Below the pieces are notes generated by a model. That model was given only the letters and a program-made list of their open reading frames with translations. It had not been told where the DNA came from and did not search any database. DNA of 64,000 nucleotides, taken from positions 62,001-126,000 of the forward strand of contig CAVUYZ010000005.1 in NCBI GenBank assembly GCA_963745865.1, given 5' to 3'. Of the stretch, positions 63,702 through 64,000 are shown piece by piece; position 1 is the first letter of the stretch, and each line of letters begins with the position of its first letter. The DNA is from JAHEDH01 sp963745865 (GTDB lineage: Bacteria; Actinomycetota; Acidimicrobiia; Spongiisociales; ZC4RG35). Position numbers and translations under genes: made by a program.

Positions 63702-64000
63702 CTCGTCGTCTCGCAGGGTCACGCCCCTGAACAGGACGAAGGTGAGCGCGGCGGCAGCCAGTGCGAATCCGCCTGAGACCACGAACACGGATCGAACGCC
63801 GATCCAGGCGGCGAGACCGCCCGCCAGCCCCATCGAGGCGACGTTGGCGCCGGTGATGACCGTCGACAGCGCCGACCCGGTCCGGCCCCGCATCTCGTCG
63901 GGCACTTCGGATTGGACCAGCGTGGAGATGGATGCCTGCAGCGGAGAGATCGCCCACCCGGCCAGGAAGAGGATCACCATGAGGTGCCACGGAACCTGAG
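63582..64000 (-). CDS. MFS transporter, C-terminal part (5' cut by window)
   Basis: The frame is open to the right edge of the window, so the N-terminal part is missing. The visible part has three to four hydrophobic helices and the MFS loop QSEVPDEMRGRTGSALSTVI, followed by a hydrophilic acidic tail. The end overlaps nadC antisense by 120 bases; the last 40 residues are unusual for the family and may be readthrough. Substrate unknown. Confidence 0.6.
   Translation of the reverse strand, partial: QVPWHLMVILFLAGWAISPLQASISTLVQSEVPDEMRGRTGSALSTVITGANVASMGLAGGLAAWIGVRSVFVVSGGFALAAAALTFVLFRGVTLRDDESIDVEGDVEVGGAVGESTDADDIHPGLGDAPDRLAVDPA

Overview
The window is high-GC DNA with short intergenic gaps and many start/stop overlaps (ATGA, GTGA). 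It looks like an Actinomycetota chromosome, most likely an Acidimicrobiia-type lineage. That placement is my inference. It rests on a mycoredoxin-like glutaredoxin, a UvrD2-type helicase with an HRDC tail, a GuaB3-type IMP-dehydrogenase paralogue, a DUF222/HNH gene, cysteine-paired SLH repeats and several near-leaderless starts. Most genes are housekeeping. I see no rRNA, tRNA, CRISPR array, insertion sequence or prophage.

Layout. 1-2 kb: the C-terminal part of a NuoN-like subunit, then a secreted polymer-forming (bactofilin-like) membrane protein. 2-5 kb: molybdenum cofactor genes moaA and mobA with a thioredoxin-like protein and small membrane proteins. 5-6 kb: a multi-span membrane protein with a C-terminal nucleoside-deoxyribosyltransferase-like domain. 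6-9.7 kb: an iron-type ABC importer (fbpABC order, minus strand). 9.8-12 kb: a phosphodiesterase/pyrophosphatase and a membrane-anchored Asp-box protein. 12-22.3 kb: nuoABCD-HIJKLMN, complex I without the NADH module nuoEFG. 22.3-24.7 kb: GNAT, NUDIX and helix-hairpin-helix proteins. 24.7-26.7 kb: citramalate synthase cimA plus a mycoredoxin, preceded by a clear isoleucine attenuator. 26.7-29.6 kb: a sugar-dehydrogenase-like protein and an SLH-repeat surface protein. 29.6-33.2 kb: a heterodimeric ABC exporter. 33.2-37.7 kb: trpS, a CPBP protease, guaB3 and guaA. 37.8-40.9 kb: a hybrid CheA-CheW-receiver protein and a histidine kinase. 40.9-43.2 kb: a UvrD/PcrA helicase. 43.9-47.6 kb: transaldolase, a B12-binding mutase subunit and sucCD. 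47.6-50.2 kb: DUF169, a PspC/LiaF-like envelope-stress cluster and DinB. 50.2-53 kb: UvrD2-HRDC. 53-58.6 kb: purN-purH-folD, a broken DUF222/HNH gene and icd. 58.7-63.7 kb: a VOC protein, an NrtR-like regulator and nadABC. 63.6-64 kb: an MFS fragment.

How the genes fit together. sucCD, icd, complex I and transaldolase give central carbon flow and respiration. purN-purH-folD and guaB3-guaA give one-carbon and purine synthesis. The nad genes sit behind a NUDIX-winged-helix protein that resembles their own regulator. cimA is apparently controlled by isoleucine supply through transcription attenuation.

Sequence quality. At least 17 genes, including essential ones (nuoJ, purN, purH, icd, nadB, nadC), are read only by joining frames. 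Nearly every break has the phase of one extra base, and breaks are densest after about 48 kb. I annotate these as intact genes with probable sequence errors, except the DUF222/HNH gene, which may be truly decayed. The best regulatory discovery is the cimA leader peptide with four consecutive Ile codons followed by an intrinsic terminator. The most interesting proteins are the NDT-like membrane fusion, the EFG-less complex I and the receiver-bearing CheA.
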